Assembly (NCBI GenBank): GCA_900756725.1
Contig: CAAELJ010000121.1
Location: forward strand, 1-14,305
From: an uncultured Collinsella sp.
Lineage (GTDB): Bacteria; Actinomycetota; Coriobacteriia; Coriobacteriales; Coriobacteriaceae
Reading direction: 5' to 3'
Length of the DNA stretch: 14,305 bases
Shown here piece after piece: positions 1-6,310 of this stretch. The first letter of the stretch is position 1; every line of letters starts with the position of its first letter. A program made the position numbers and the translations under genes. A model generated the notes under the pieces. That model was not told the origin of the DNA and did no database searches. It was given only the letters and a program-made list of their open reading frames with translations.

Positions 1-208
1 AGCCAGCTGGGGACGCGGTCTTTTATGCGATACATGTCCGCGTCTCTAGCCACTGCACTCATACATACCGTTCACGGTGGGGCAGAGCCACGTGCTTGTC
101 TAACTGGGCTCAGGGTTTGAATATGGAGCGCCTTCGCGCACAAGCGCCCTGGCGTAGCCATACCCAAACCCCGTGAGCCATACGTAAGACAGCAAGGGGG
201 TGGTGCTC
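1..208 (+). promoter_or_regulatory. Non-coding leader upstream of loaP
   Basis: No convincing gene lies in these 208 bases. They hold the strong stem-loop listed separately (6-50), a small hairpin ACCG-TTCA-CGGT at 67-78, a GCGC-ACAA-GCGC hairpin at 136-147, and the direct repeat AGCCATAC at 156-163 and 176-183. A weak sigma-70-like candidate is TTGTCT at 96-101 with an imperfect -10 near 119-124 (GAATAT, 3 of 6 matches), so I do not call a promoter with confidence. No hairpin here is followed by a T-run, so there is no intrinsic terminator for an upstream gene. The position before a LoaP gene suggests a 5' leader, but the transcription start is not visible. Confidence 0.4.
6..50 (+). promoter_or_regulatory. 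Strong RNA stem-loop in the loaP leader
   Basis: Bases 6-18 pair with 38-50 over 13 consecutive positions, two of them G-U if read as + strand RNA (11 with 45, 9 with 47). Within the 19-nt loop, bases 24-27 can pair with 33-36. No T-run follows on either strand, so it is not an ordinary terminator. LoaP of Bacillus velezensis binds an RNA hairpin in the leader of its target operon, so this could be the equivalent recognition element. That link is inference. It might instead belong to the 3' end of whatever lies left of the window. Confidence 0.45.
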
Positions 209-754
209 GTGTGGTATGTGATCCAAGTCACTAACGGTCGCGAAGACGTTATGCGCGAGCGCATCGAGCGCATGGTGCCGGCTGGCGTCATGCAGGAGCT
301 CTTTTATCCCCAATATCAAACCGAGATCAAGCTACACCGCGAATGGGTCAGCACGACCAAGCCGCTCTTTCCCGGTTATCTCATTTGCGATACGGCGGAT
401 CCGCGCACCGTGCAACAGTATTTGCTGCGCATGGACGACTTTGCCCGGGTGCTTTCCCAGGACGGTCGGTTTGTGCCGCTGGCAAAAGAAGAGACCCAGC
501 TCATTGGCAGCTTTACCAATAGGGGAGACCGCGTGGTGCCCATGAGCGAGGCTCTAAAGGATGGAGACCAGGTCGTAGTAACGGCAGGCCCGCTGCTGGG
601 GCACGAGGCCCTTATCAAAACCATTAACAGACGCAAGAGCACTGCCTTTTTGGAGCTCGACTTGTGCGGCCGACGCGTAACCACCCGCGTTGGCCTTGCG
701 GTGCTTTCAAAAGAGCAGCGCGTTATGCGCAATCACAGAAGAGCGATCGCCTAG
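209..754 (+). CDS. loaP: LoaP-like NusG-family processive antiterminator
   Basis: This 181-residue protein is a specialised NusG paralogue that would ride on RNA polymerase and let it read through terminators and pauses in a long operon. It begins MWYVIQVTNGRED, the usual NusG N-terminal strand, has KPLFPGY at residues 51-57 (the NGN-domain FPGY motif), and ends in a KOW domain from about residue 118 (DGDQVVVTAGPLLGHE). The start is a GTG at 209, placed 8 nt after AAGGGGG; an in-frame GTG at 200 would lie inside that ribosome site. As the first gene of a polysaccharide cluster it fits LoaP of Firmicutes and Actinobacteria better than housekeeping NusG, which normally sits next to secE and rplK. 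RfaH-type proteins are the other option; the call within the family rests largely on context. Confidence 0.85.
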   Translation: MWYVIQVTNGREDVMRERIERMVPAGVMQELFYPQYQTEIKLHREWVSTTKPLFPGYLICDTADPRTVQQYLLRMDDFARVLSQDGRFVPLAKEETQLIGSFTNRGDRVVPMSEALKDGDQVVVTAGPLLGHEALIKTINRRKSTAFLELDLCGRRVTTRVGLAVLSKEQRVMRNHRRAIA

Positions 755-801
755 CTGCAAGCTCGCAAGCGGACGACCGAAGGCAAAAAGTATCAGGGGA
801 G

Positions 802-816
802 GGGCTCTTGGAGCCT
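802..816 (+). promoter_or_regulatory. Ribosome site and small hairpin before the sugar transferase
   Basis: A purine-rich run at 795-804 (AGGGGAGGGG) precedes GGCTC-TTG-GAGCC (803-815), a 5-bp hairpin extended by a G-U pair (802 with 816). The hairpin would cover the right edge of the purine run. Two starts are possible: TTG 808, 5 nt after AGGGGAGG, or ATG 820, 6 nt after GGAG at 810-813. I chose ATG 820. Whether the hairpin affects translation is unknown. Confidence 0.3.
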
Positions 817-819
817 ACG

Positions 820-1602
820 ATGATGACCATGGCACAGGGCGCGCGGGAGACGCGCACGGCCGCCACGGCGAATTCCGTTACTGCCGCAGCCGGTGCTGCG
901 GGGGATTACCTTACAAACGAAGAAGCGTACAAGATGCTGCGCGGTGCCAACTCCGGCGTGAAGCCCGAGCTTGGGCACAGGCTCTACCGCGTTGTTAAGC
1001 GTACGGTGGACATTGTCGCCGCCGGCGGAGCCCTGGTGTTGCTCTTTATTCCCGGGGTAATTCTGAGCGTGGTCATTTGCATAAAGAGCCCGGGCGCCAG
1101 CCCCCTATATTCACAGTGGCGCGTGGGCCGCGTGCGCAAAGACGGCACGTTCTACCTGTTTAAGATCTACAAGTTCCGCAGCATGGTTCCCAACGCAGAC
1201 CAAATGCTCAAGGACTTGCAGGCCCAAAACGAGGCCACTGGCCCCATGTTTAAAATGAAGCACGACCCGCGCATTATTCCCGGTGTGGGTAACTTCATTC
1301 GCAAGCACAGCATCGACGAGCTGCCCCAGCTCATCAACGTGTTCTTGGGCCAAATGAACCTCATTGGCCCGCGCCCCGGCCTGCCGCGCGAGGTTGCCCT
1401 GTACAGCGAGCACGACATGAAGCGCCTGGCGGTAAAACCCGGCTGCAGCGGTCCTTGGCAGGTATTGGGCCGCAGCTACCTGGGCTTCAAAGAAATGGTT
1501 GAGCTGGATCTTCGCTATATAGAGAATCGCAGCCTGCGCCAGGACCTGCGGTTGATATTCGGCACGCTGAAGACGATGTTCTCTGGGGAAGGTGCCGTGT
1601 AG
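820..1602 (+). CDS. Initiating undecaprenyl-phosphate sugar-1-phosphate transferase
   Basis: This is a 260-residue monotopic phosphoglycosyl transferase (Bac_transf family, PglC/WbaP catalytic-domain type). It moves a sugar phosphate from a nucleotide sugar to undecaprenyl phosphate on the inner membrane face and so starts repeat-unit assembly. An Ala/Thr-rich tail of about 50 residues comes first. KRTVDIV and the single hydrophobic segment at about 62-88 follow (the re-entrant helix of the family), then KFRSM at 118-122, the catalytic Asp-Glu pair in SIDELPQ (166-167), and the GPRP motif at 183-186. It lacks the extra membrane helices of full-length WbaP/CpsE proteins. The start is ATG 820; ATG 823 and TTG 808 are also possible. 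The 65 nt after loaP hold no other gene. The sugar transferred cannot be read from the sequence. Confidence 0.93.
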   Translation: MMTMAQGARETRTAATANSVTAAAGAAGDYLTNEEAYKMLRGANSGVKPELGHRLYRVVKRTVDIVAAGGALVLLFIPGVILSVVICIKSPGASPLYSQWRVGRVRKDGTFYLFKIYKFRSMVPNADQMLKDLQAQNEATGPMFKMKHDPRIIPGVGNFIRKHSIDELPQLINVFLGQMNLIGPRPGLPREVALYSEHDMKRLAVKPGCSGPWQVLGRSYLGFKEMVELDLRYIENRSLRQDLRLIFGTLKTMFSGEGAV

Positions 1603-1603
1603 C

Positions 1604-2707
1604 ATGCGCATCGCCATGATAGGCCAAAAGAGAACGGGTTCGCGCGAGGGCGGCGTAGAAGTGGTGGTAGGCGAGCTTGCTCGCCGTATGGCAGACCTTG
1701 GTCACCAAGTAACCTGCTACGACCGTATGGGCGAAGGAGCTCCTTCCGAGCCCTACGAGAAGGATGGCTACCGCATCGTTCCCGTAAAGGCTCTGGACAT
1801 CAAGGGGCTCTCTGCGCTCACGAGCAGCTTTGCCGCAACAAGGGCCGCCATCAAAGACGGGGCAGACGTAATTCACTATCACGCAGAGGGGCCGTGTGTC
1901 CCCCTTCGTTTTGCGCGTTCCGCGGACATCAGGACCGTGGCAACGATCCACGGCCTGGACTGGCAGCGTGCAAAATGGGGCGGCTTGGCTTCCAAGTACA
2001 TCAAGTTCGGCGAGGCGACGGCGGCCAAGTGCGCGGATGCGCTCATCGTGCTTTCCCGGGGCAATCAGGAGTACTTCAAGGAGGCTTACGGCCGCGAGGC
2101 TACGCTCATTCCCAACGGCATCACTCCCGAGGCGGATCTTCCCGCGAAGGAGATCTCCGAGCGCTTGGGGCTCACCCAGGGCTCCTATGTCCTCTACCTC
2201 GGTCGCATTGTGCCCGAGAAGCGACCGGAACTGTTGGTGGAGGCGTACAAGCAGGTAAAGACGGATAAGCGCCTGGTTATCGCGGGCGACTCCTCCGATA
2301 CGGACGACTACGCCGTGGCGCTCAAAGAGGCTGCCGCGTCCGACCCCCGCGCGCTCTTTACCGGCCACGTTGAGGGCAACCTGCTCTCCGAGCTGTACTC
2401 CAACGCGTATTGCTACGCGCTCCCCTCCGACGTTGAGGGCCTGCCCATGAGCTTGCTGGAGGCCATGTCTCACGGTGCGGCATGCGTTACCTCGGATATT
2501 CCCGAGTGCGCGGATGTTCTGCAGGGTTGCGGGCTCACGTTCCCACACGGAGACGCGGGGGCGCTGCGCGACGTGCTTGAAGGCCTGATAGCGGATTCTG
2601 CCCAAGCGGAGAGGCTGGGCGCCATGGCACGTGACCGCGCGATTAATGGCTATGACTGGAACAGCGTCGTCCAAAGGACGCTTGCTTTGTATGAGGGTGT
2701 TGCGTAA
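1604..2707 (+). CDS. GT4 glycosyltransferase 1
   Basis: This 367-residue retaining GT-B glycosyltransferase should add a sugar to the lipid-linked repeat unit in the cytoplasm. The N-terminal acceptor half shows MRIAMIGQKRTG and REGGVEVVV (14-22), close to the DUF1972-type GT4 proteins often named rhamnosyltransferases. The C-terminal donor half has YLGRIVPEKRPELLVEAY and the E-x7-E motif in EGLPMSLLE (E278, E286). ATG 1604 starts one base after the sugar transferase stop; an in-frame GTG at 1592 would overlap that gene and adds nothing to the fold. The stop TAA shares its last A with the next ATG, which suggests translational coupling. A 14-nt perfect palindrome (1733-1746) lies in the frame. 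Donor and acceptor sugars are unknown. Confidence 0.92.
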   Translation: MRIAMIGQKRTGSREGGVEVVVGELARRMADLGHQVTCYDRMGEGAPSEPYEKDGYRIVPVKALDIKGLSALTSSFAATRAAIKDGADVIHYHAEGPCVPLRFARSADIRTVATIHGLDWQRAKWGGLASKYIKFGEATAAKCADALIVLSRGNQEYFKEAYGREATLIPNGITPEADLPAKEISERLGLTQGSYVLYLGRIVPEKRPELLVEAYKQVKTDKRLVIAGDSSDTDDYAVALKEAAASDPRALFTGHVEGNLLSELYSNAYCYALPSDVEGLPMSLLEAMSHGAACVTSDIPECADVLQGCGLTFPHGDAGALRDVLEGLIADSAQAERLGAMARDRAINGYDWNSVVQRTLALYEGVA

Positions 2708-3990
2708 TGAAGATCCTTCTTGTAAATAAGTTTCATTGGCGCAAGGGTGGAAGCGAGACGTACTACTTTGCTCTTGCCGATGGTCTTCGCGCTCTTGGGC
2801 ATGAAGTTGCCTTCTTCAGCATGGAGGATGAGCGTAATGAGCCGACTGAGTGGTCGCGTTACTTTGTAACGAATCGCGACTATAACGGACCGAGCTCTAT
2901 TGTCGATAAGGCGAAGGCCGCGCAGGCACTTGTGTATTCCAAAGAGGCGCGCGAGAAGTTCGATGCGCTGTGCCGTGAATTCCAGCCCGATGTAATCCAT
3001 CTCAATCTCACTCATAGGCAGATTACGTTTTCCATCTTGGACGCTCCTTGGCTAAAGCAGCATCCAACGCCGGTTGTGTATACCTCGCACGACTTGATTC
3101 TTGCTTGCCCGAGCTATCTTATGCTTGATTCCGAGGGCAACGTTTGCGATTCGTGTCTCGGGGGTCATTTTGGCAATTGCCTTAAGAAGAAGTGCGTAAA
3201 GGGTTCGATCGCAAAAAGCGCGTTAGCGGTGGCTGAGGCGGAGTGGCTTAAACGGCACAAAACCTATTCACGTCTCGATCGCATCATCTGCCCGAGTGAG
3301 TTCATGCGGAACAAGTTTATTGAAGCGGGGCTTCCCGAGCGTCAGCTTGTCCTCATGCGGAATTTCCTGAATCCCGATTCGATGTCACGGGAAGTTGCCA
3401 ACCAAAATAATGAAGATCCCTACATGCTGTATCTGGGACGCCTTTCTCGCGAGAAAGGCGTGTTAACGCTCGTGCATGCTTTTGAGAAGGCGGCACCGGT
3501 GATCCCTGATTGGCGTCTTGTTATTGCAGGCGATGGCCCTGAATGTGATGCTGTGAAGGTCAAAGTTTCCGCAATGCCAAACGAAATAAGCTCGAGGATT
3601 GAGCTGGTTGGATATAAAACCGGTGACGCCCTGCGCGGACTTGTGAATCGAGCCACTCTGGCGGCTGCGCCGTCAGAGTGGCTCGAGAACGCGCCATATG
3701 CGGTTCTCGAGGCACTCGCCGCGGGCAAGCCCGTTATCGGTACGAACATGGGCGGAATACCCGAGCTGGTACGTGAGGGTGAAACGGGCTTCCTGGCTGA
3801 AGCCCACGATGAGGCAGGACTCGCAGATGCAATCCGTAGGGGTGCGGCGGTGGCCGCCGATCCTGCGGCTTACGCCGCGATGAGCGCGCATTGCCGTTCA
3901 TTCGTGGCAGAGAACTGTAATCAAGAGAAATACATCCGGAATCTCGTCTCCCTGTATCAAGAACTAATTGACCGGAAGGTGGTGGCCTAA
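2707..3990 (+). CDS. GT4 glycosyltransferase 2 with a Cys-rich insert
   Basis: This 427-residue GT4 enzyme opens with MKILLVNKFHWRKGGSETY, the family start with a Gly-Gly loop. It carries YLGRLSREKGVLTLV in the donor half and an E-x7-E motif (E327, E335). Between the halves, after HD at 128-129, sits an insert with C134, C147, C150, C158 and C163, which looks able to bind a metal such as zinc; this arrangement is known in other polysaccharide GT4 proteins. Its ATG overlaps the previous stop by one base. The gene is unusually rich in inverted repeats: a 24-nt perfect palindrome (3438-3461), an 18-bp stem (3648-3686), a 12-bp stem (3682-3711) and smaller ones at 3322-3334, 3786-3805, 3845-3859 and 3864-3879. 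The reading frame is intact through all of them. Its sugar specificity is unknown. Confidence 0.92.
   Translation: MKILLVNKFHWRKGGSETYYFALADGLRALGHEVAFFSMEDERNEPTEWSRYFVTNRDYNGPSSIVDKAKAAQALVYSKEAREKFDALCREFQPDVIHLNLTHRQITFSILDAPWLKQHPTPVVYTSHDLILACPSYLMLDSEGNVCDSCLGGHFGNCLKKKCVKGSIAKSALAVAEAEWLKRHKTYSRLDRIICPSEFMRNKFIEAGLPERQLVLMRNFLNPDSMSREVANQNNEDPYMLYLGRLSREKGVLTLVHAFEKAAPVIPDWRLVIAGDGPECDAVKVKVSAMPNEISSRIELVGYKTGDALRGLVNRATLAAAPSEWLENAPYAVLEALAAGKPVIGTNMGGIPELVREGETGFLAEAHDEAGLADAIRRGAAVAADPAAYAAMSAHCRSFVAENCNQEKYIRNLVSLYQELIDRKVVA
3438..3461. repeat. 24-nt perfect palindrome inside glycosyltransferase 2
   Basis: ACGCCTTTCTCG (3438-3449) is followed directly by its exact reverse complement (3450-3461). 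As RNA it gives a 10-bp stem with a CGCG loop. It encodes the conserved GRLSREKGV donor-site motif, so protein constraint explains part of the sequence, but full 12-bp symmetry needs matching codon choices as well. Confidence 0.9.
3648..3711 (+). repeat. Two overlapping long hairpins inside glycosyltransferase 2
   Basis: Hairpin one: 3648-3665 pairs with 3669-3686, 18 bp with a single G-U pair (3661 with 3673) and a 3-nt loop. Hairpin two: 3682-3690 pairs with 3703-3711 (9 bp), then 3692-3694 with 3700-3702, one bulged G at 3691, loop CATAT. They share bases 3682-3686 and so exclude each other. Hairpin two spans the E-x7-E motif; its ends are the two CTC-GAG (Leu-Glu) codon pairs, which partly explains the symmetry. 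Confidence 0.85.
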
Positions 3991-3993
3991 CCC

Positions 3994-5130
3994 ATGGCCG
4001 AGAAGAAACTCAACGGAACCGTAATCGTAACGTACCGCTGCAACGCGCGCTGCACCATGTGCAACCGCTACAAGGCTCCCAGCCGTCCGGAGGAGGAGCT
4101 CTCCCTCGACGTGATCAAGAAGCTCCCGCGCATGTACTTCACCAACATCACCGGTGGCGAGCCCTTCATCAGGACCGACCTTGCGGATATCGTGCGCGAG
4201 CTGTACAAGAAGTCCGACCGCATCGTCATCTCCACCAACGGCTTCTTCACCGACCGCATCATCGCCCTTGCCGAGGAATTCCCCCAGGTGGGAATCCGCA
4301 TCTCCATCGAGGGTCTGCAGCAGACCAACGATGAGATCCGCGGTCTCCAGAACGGCTTCAACCGCGGCTACGAGACGCTCAAGAAGCTCGTGGAAATGAA
4401 GCACCCGGACGTGGGCTTTGGCATGACGGTGCAGGATCGCAACGCTGCGGACTTGGTGCCGCTGTACAAGCTTTCCGACGAGCTCGGCATGGAGTTCGCC
4501 ACCGCCAGCCTGCACAACAGCTTCTACTTTGTCGAGGCGAAGAACATCATCAAGGACCGTCCCATGGTGGCCCAGAACTTCGAGGACCTGGTAAACGAGC
4601 TCCTCAAGTCCAACGAGCCCAAGAAGTGGTTCCGCGCGTACTTCAACATGGGCCTCATCAACTACATCTATGGGCAGAAGCGCCTGCTTCCGTGCGATAT
4701 GGCGTTCGACACGTTCTTCATCGACCCCTACGGCGACGTCATGCCCTGCAACGGCACCAAGGAGAAGCTCGTTATGGGCAACCTTAACGACGAGTCTTGG
4801 GATGAGCTGTGGGAGAGCGCCCAGGCCGAGAAAGTGCGCGGCTGCGTGCGCCACTGCGACCGCAACTGCTGGATGATCGGCTCCGTGTCTCCTGCCATGC
4901 ACAAGTACATCTGGAAACCCGCGTCGTGGGTGCTGGCGCACAAGCTCAAGCCCGGCAAGAAGTTCGACATGCACGAGCTCCCCATCGTGCGCGACTACGA
5001 GTCGGGCAAGGTGACGAAGGAGGAGCTGGACGCTCTTTCCACCTGCGACATGCACGCCGCGATCAACGACGGCCTTTCCGACGCAAGCCGAGCCGACGCG
5101 CACGTGTACGAGACTGAGGAGGCGCTGTAG
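3994..5130 (+). CDS. Radical SAM/SPASM-domain protein
   Basis: This 378-residue protein has the radical SAM cluster motif C16-x3-C20-x2-C23 and GGEP at 54-57 for SAM binding. A C-terminal SPASM-like region carries C234, C252, C284, C288 and C292 around FFIDPYGDVMPCNG. That is five cysteines rather than the classical seven, so an auxiliary Fe-S cluster is likely but its type is open. It would use SAM to start radical chemistry in the cytoplasm. The substrate is unknown: a sugar, a lipid-linked intermediate or a peptide are all possible. No precursor peptide is seen nearby, and the polysaccharide setting favours a carbohydrate role (inference). It starts 3 nt after glycosyltransferase 2, with GAAGGTGG upstream. 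One sampled line (4561-4620) is 60% GC, and no long inverted repeats stood out here. Confidence 0.9.
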   Translation: MAEKKLNGTVIVTYRCNARCTMCNRYKAPSRPEEELSLDVIKKLPRMYFTNITGGEPFIRTDLADIVRELYKKSDRIVISTNGFFTDRIIALAEEFPQVGIRISIEGLQQTNDEIRGLQNGFNRGYETLKKLVEMKHPDVGFGMTVQDRNAADLVPLYKLSDELGMEFATASLHNSFYFVEAKNIIKDRPMVAQNFEDLVNELLKSNEPKKWFRAYFNMGLINYIYGQKRLLPCDMAFDTFFIDPYGDVMPCNGTKEKLVMGNLNDESWDELWESAQAEKVRGCVRHCDRNCWMIGSVSPAMHKYIWKPASWVLAHKLKPGKKFDMHELPIVRDYESGKVTKEELDALSTCDMHAAINDGLSDASRADAHVYETEEAL

Positions 5131-5202
5131 TGCAGCCGGGTGGAAAAATCGAATGCAAAAATTCAGAAATAGCGGTTGCTCGATATCAATCGGAGGAAAC
5201 AC
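5131..5202 (+). other. Intergenic gap with a strong ribosome site
   Basis: This 72-nt gap is one of the widest within the operon and is richer in A than the gene before it. It contains CGGAGG at 5191-5196, 6 nt before a GTG start at 5203. I see no gene, clear promoter or terminator in it. It may mark a junction between gene blocks of different origin. Confidence 0.5.
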
Positions 5203-6306
5203 GTGAAAGTATCCTGCATAACCAGGCACGCAATCTCTAATTATGGCTCCCTGCTCCAGGCATATGCGACACAACGAGCGGTAGAGAGCTTGGGGCATGA
5301 GTTCGAGATTATGGACTATGTACCTGCTTGTGAGGACGTATCCCAGCAGGTGAGGACGCTTCTTTCGACAAAGCCGTCCTGGAACGGGAACCCGTTGAAG
5401 AAGTCTGTCTACAGACTTCTGATGGAGCCTGAGACAAGGGTGGCGGGCAAGCGGTTTGCGCGTGAGCGTTCCCAGCTGCTTAAGATGAGCCCTCACTATG
5501 CATCTCTGGAGGAGCTGAAGGCTAATCCGCCCAAGGCCGATGTCTATATGACTGGAAGCGATCAGGTGTGGGGTCCCATCAGCTCGGGCGCATACGACCT
5601 GTCATACGCGCTTGAGTTTGCTCCCGAGGGCGCAAGGCGCATCTCATATGCGGCAAGCTTTGGTAAGAAGAATATCCCGGATAGCGTGCGCCCCAGGTTT
5701 CTCGAGGACCTTCGAGCATATGAGGCCGTGTTCGTACGCGAGGATGCCGCGCGCGAGCAGCTTGCCTCGTGGGGCATAGAGGCCGGACAGGTTGTCGATC
5801 CCACGCTGCTGCTTGATGGCGAGGCGTGGAGAAGGATGGCGGCACCTGCCCCGAAGGGCGAATACATCCTCGTCTACCAGATTCACAGCGACCCGATGGT
5901 GGGGCAGTACGCCGTGAAGGTTGCCAAAAAGCTTGGCTTGCCCCTGATACGGATCTCCGCAAGCCTGCACCAGGCCTCACGCGAGGGCAAGTTCAAGTGG
6001 CTGCCGACGCTTGCTGAGTTTCTCTCGTATGTCGACAACGCAGCATGCCTAGTCACGGACTCGTTCCACGGTACGGCTTTTGCCATAAATCTCAATACGC
6101 CGCTGGTAGAAGTGCTGCCCAAGAACGGAACCTCGAGCAGGAACGTGAGTATTCTGCGACTCACGGACCTCACGGACAGAGTGCTTCAGAATCTAGATGA
6201 TGTCGAGTTAGCATCCAAGCAGATTGACTTTGGTCGGGTCAACGATGTGATGGGTGCGGAGAGGGAGAAGTCCCTAGCGCAGCTCAAGAGCATGATTGAG
6301 GAGTAG
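5203..6306 (+). CDS. Polysaccharide pyruvyl transferase family protein 1
   Basis: This 367-residue protein belongs to the PF04230 family (CsaB/WcaK type), which moves pyruvate from phosphoenolpyruvate to a sugar as a ketal, giving the polymer a negative charge. Family marks are YGSLLQAYATQ near the N-terminus, TGSDQVW at 117-123, the segment FVREDAAREQL followed by VVDPTLLLD, and TDSFHG at 285-290. GTG 5203 was chosen because GGAGG ends 6 nt before it; an in-frame start at 5176 would run through that site. Not every family member is proven to transfer pyruvate. The FrhB-like gene follows 4 nt after the stop, a pairing common in gut polysaccharide loci. Three consecutive hairpins (5353-5420) and a 9-bp in-frame tandem repeat (6160-6177) lie in the gene. 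Confidence 0.9.
   Translation: MKVSCITRHAISNYGSLLQAYATQRAVESLGHEFEIMDYVPACEDVSQQVRTLLSTKPSWNGNPLKKSVYRLLMEPETRVAGKRFARERSQLLKMSPHYASLEELKANPPKADVYMTGSDQVWGPISSGAYDLSYALEFAPEGARRISYAASFGKKNIPDSVRPRFLEDLRAYEAVFVREDAAREQLASWGIEAGQVVDPTLLLDGEAWRRMAAPAPKGEYILVYQIHSDPMVGQYAVKVAKKLGLPLIRISASLHQASREGKFKWLPTLAEFLSYVDNAACLVTDSFHGTAFAINLNTPLVEVLPKNGTSSRNVSILRLTDLTDRVLQNLDDVELASKQIDFGRVNDVMGAEREKSLAQLKSMIEE
5353..5420 (+). repeat. Three back-to-back hairpins inside pyruvyl transferase 1
   Basis: AGGACGCTT (5353-5361) pairs with 5371-5380 around one bulged C (5374). AACGGG (5383-5388) and CCCGTT (5391-5396) are separated by 2 nt. AGAAGTCTGT (5399-5408) and ACAGACTTCT (5411-5420) are a perfect 10-nt inverted repeat 2 nt apart. 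The three follow each other with only 2-nt gaps. The reading frame stays open. Confidence 0.85.
6160..6177 (+). repeat. In-frame 9-bp tandem duplication
   Basis: CTCACGGAC occurs twice head to tail (6160-6168, 6169-6177) and gives Leu-Thr-Asp twice in pyruvyl transferase 1. The first copy also forms part of a 7-bp hairpin with 6144-6150 (CGTGAGT with ACTCACG at 6159-6165). It is probably a small slippage duplication. Confidence 0.8.
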
Positions 6307-6310
6307 GGCA

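Noticed and set aside
743..750. GCGATCGC palindrome, repeated at 7023-7030 and 13343-13350 (HIP1-like octamer)
   Set aside because: Three copies in DNA of this composition are not a strong excess, and the HIP1 phenomenon belongs to cyanobacteria.
3994..5130. Radical SAM protein as a peptide (RiPP) maturase
   Set aside because: No short precursor gene is visible in the flanking gaps, and all neighbours are polysaccharide genes.
3964..5496. A very long open frame on the minus strand (about 510 codons), and another at 1487-2674
   Set aside because: They lie opposite well-identified genes, have low-complexity His/Leu/Val-rich translations and no family marks. They come from the codon bias of the + strand genes.
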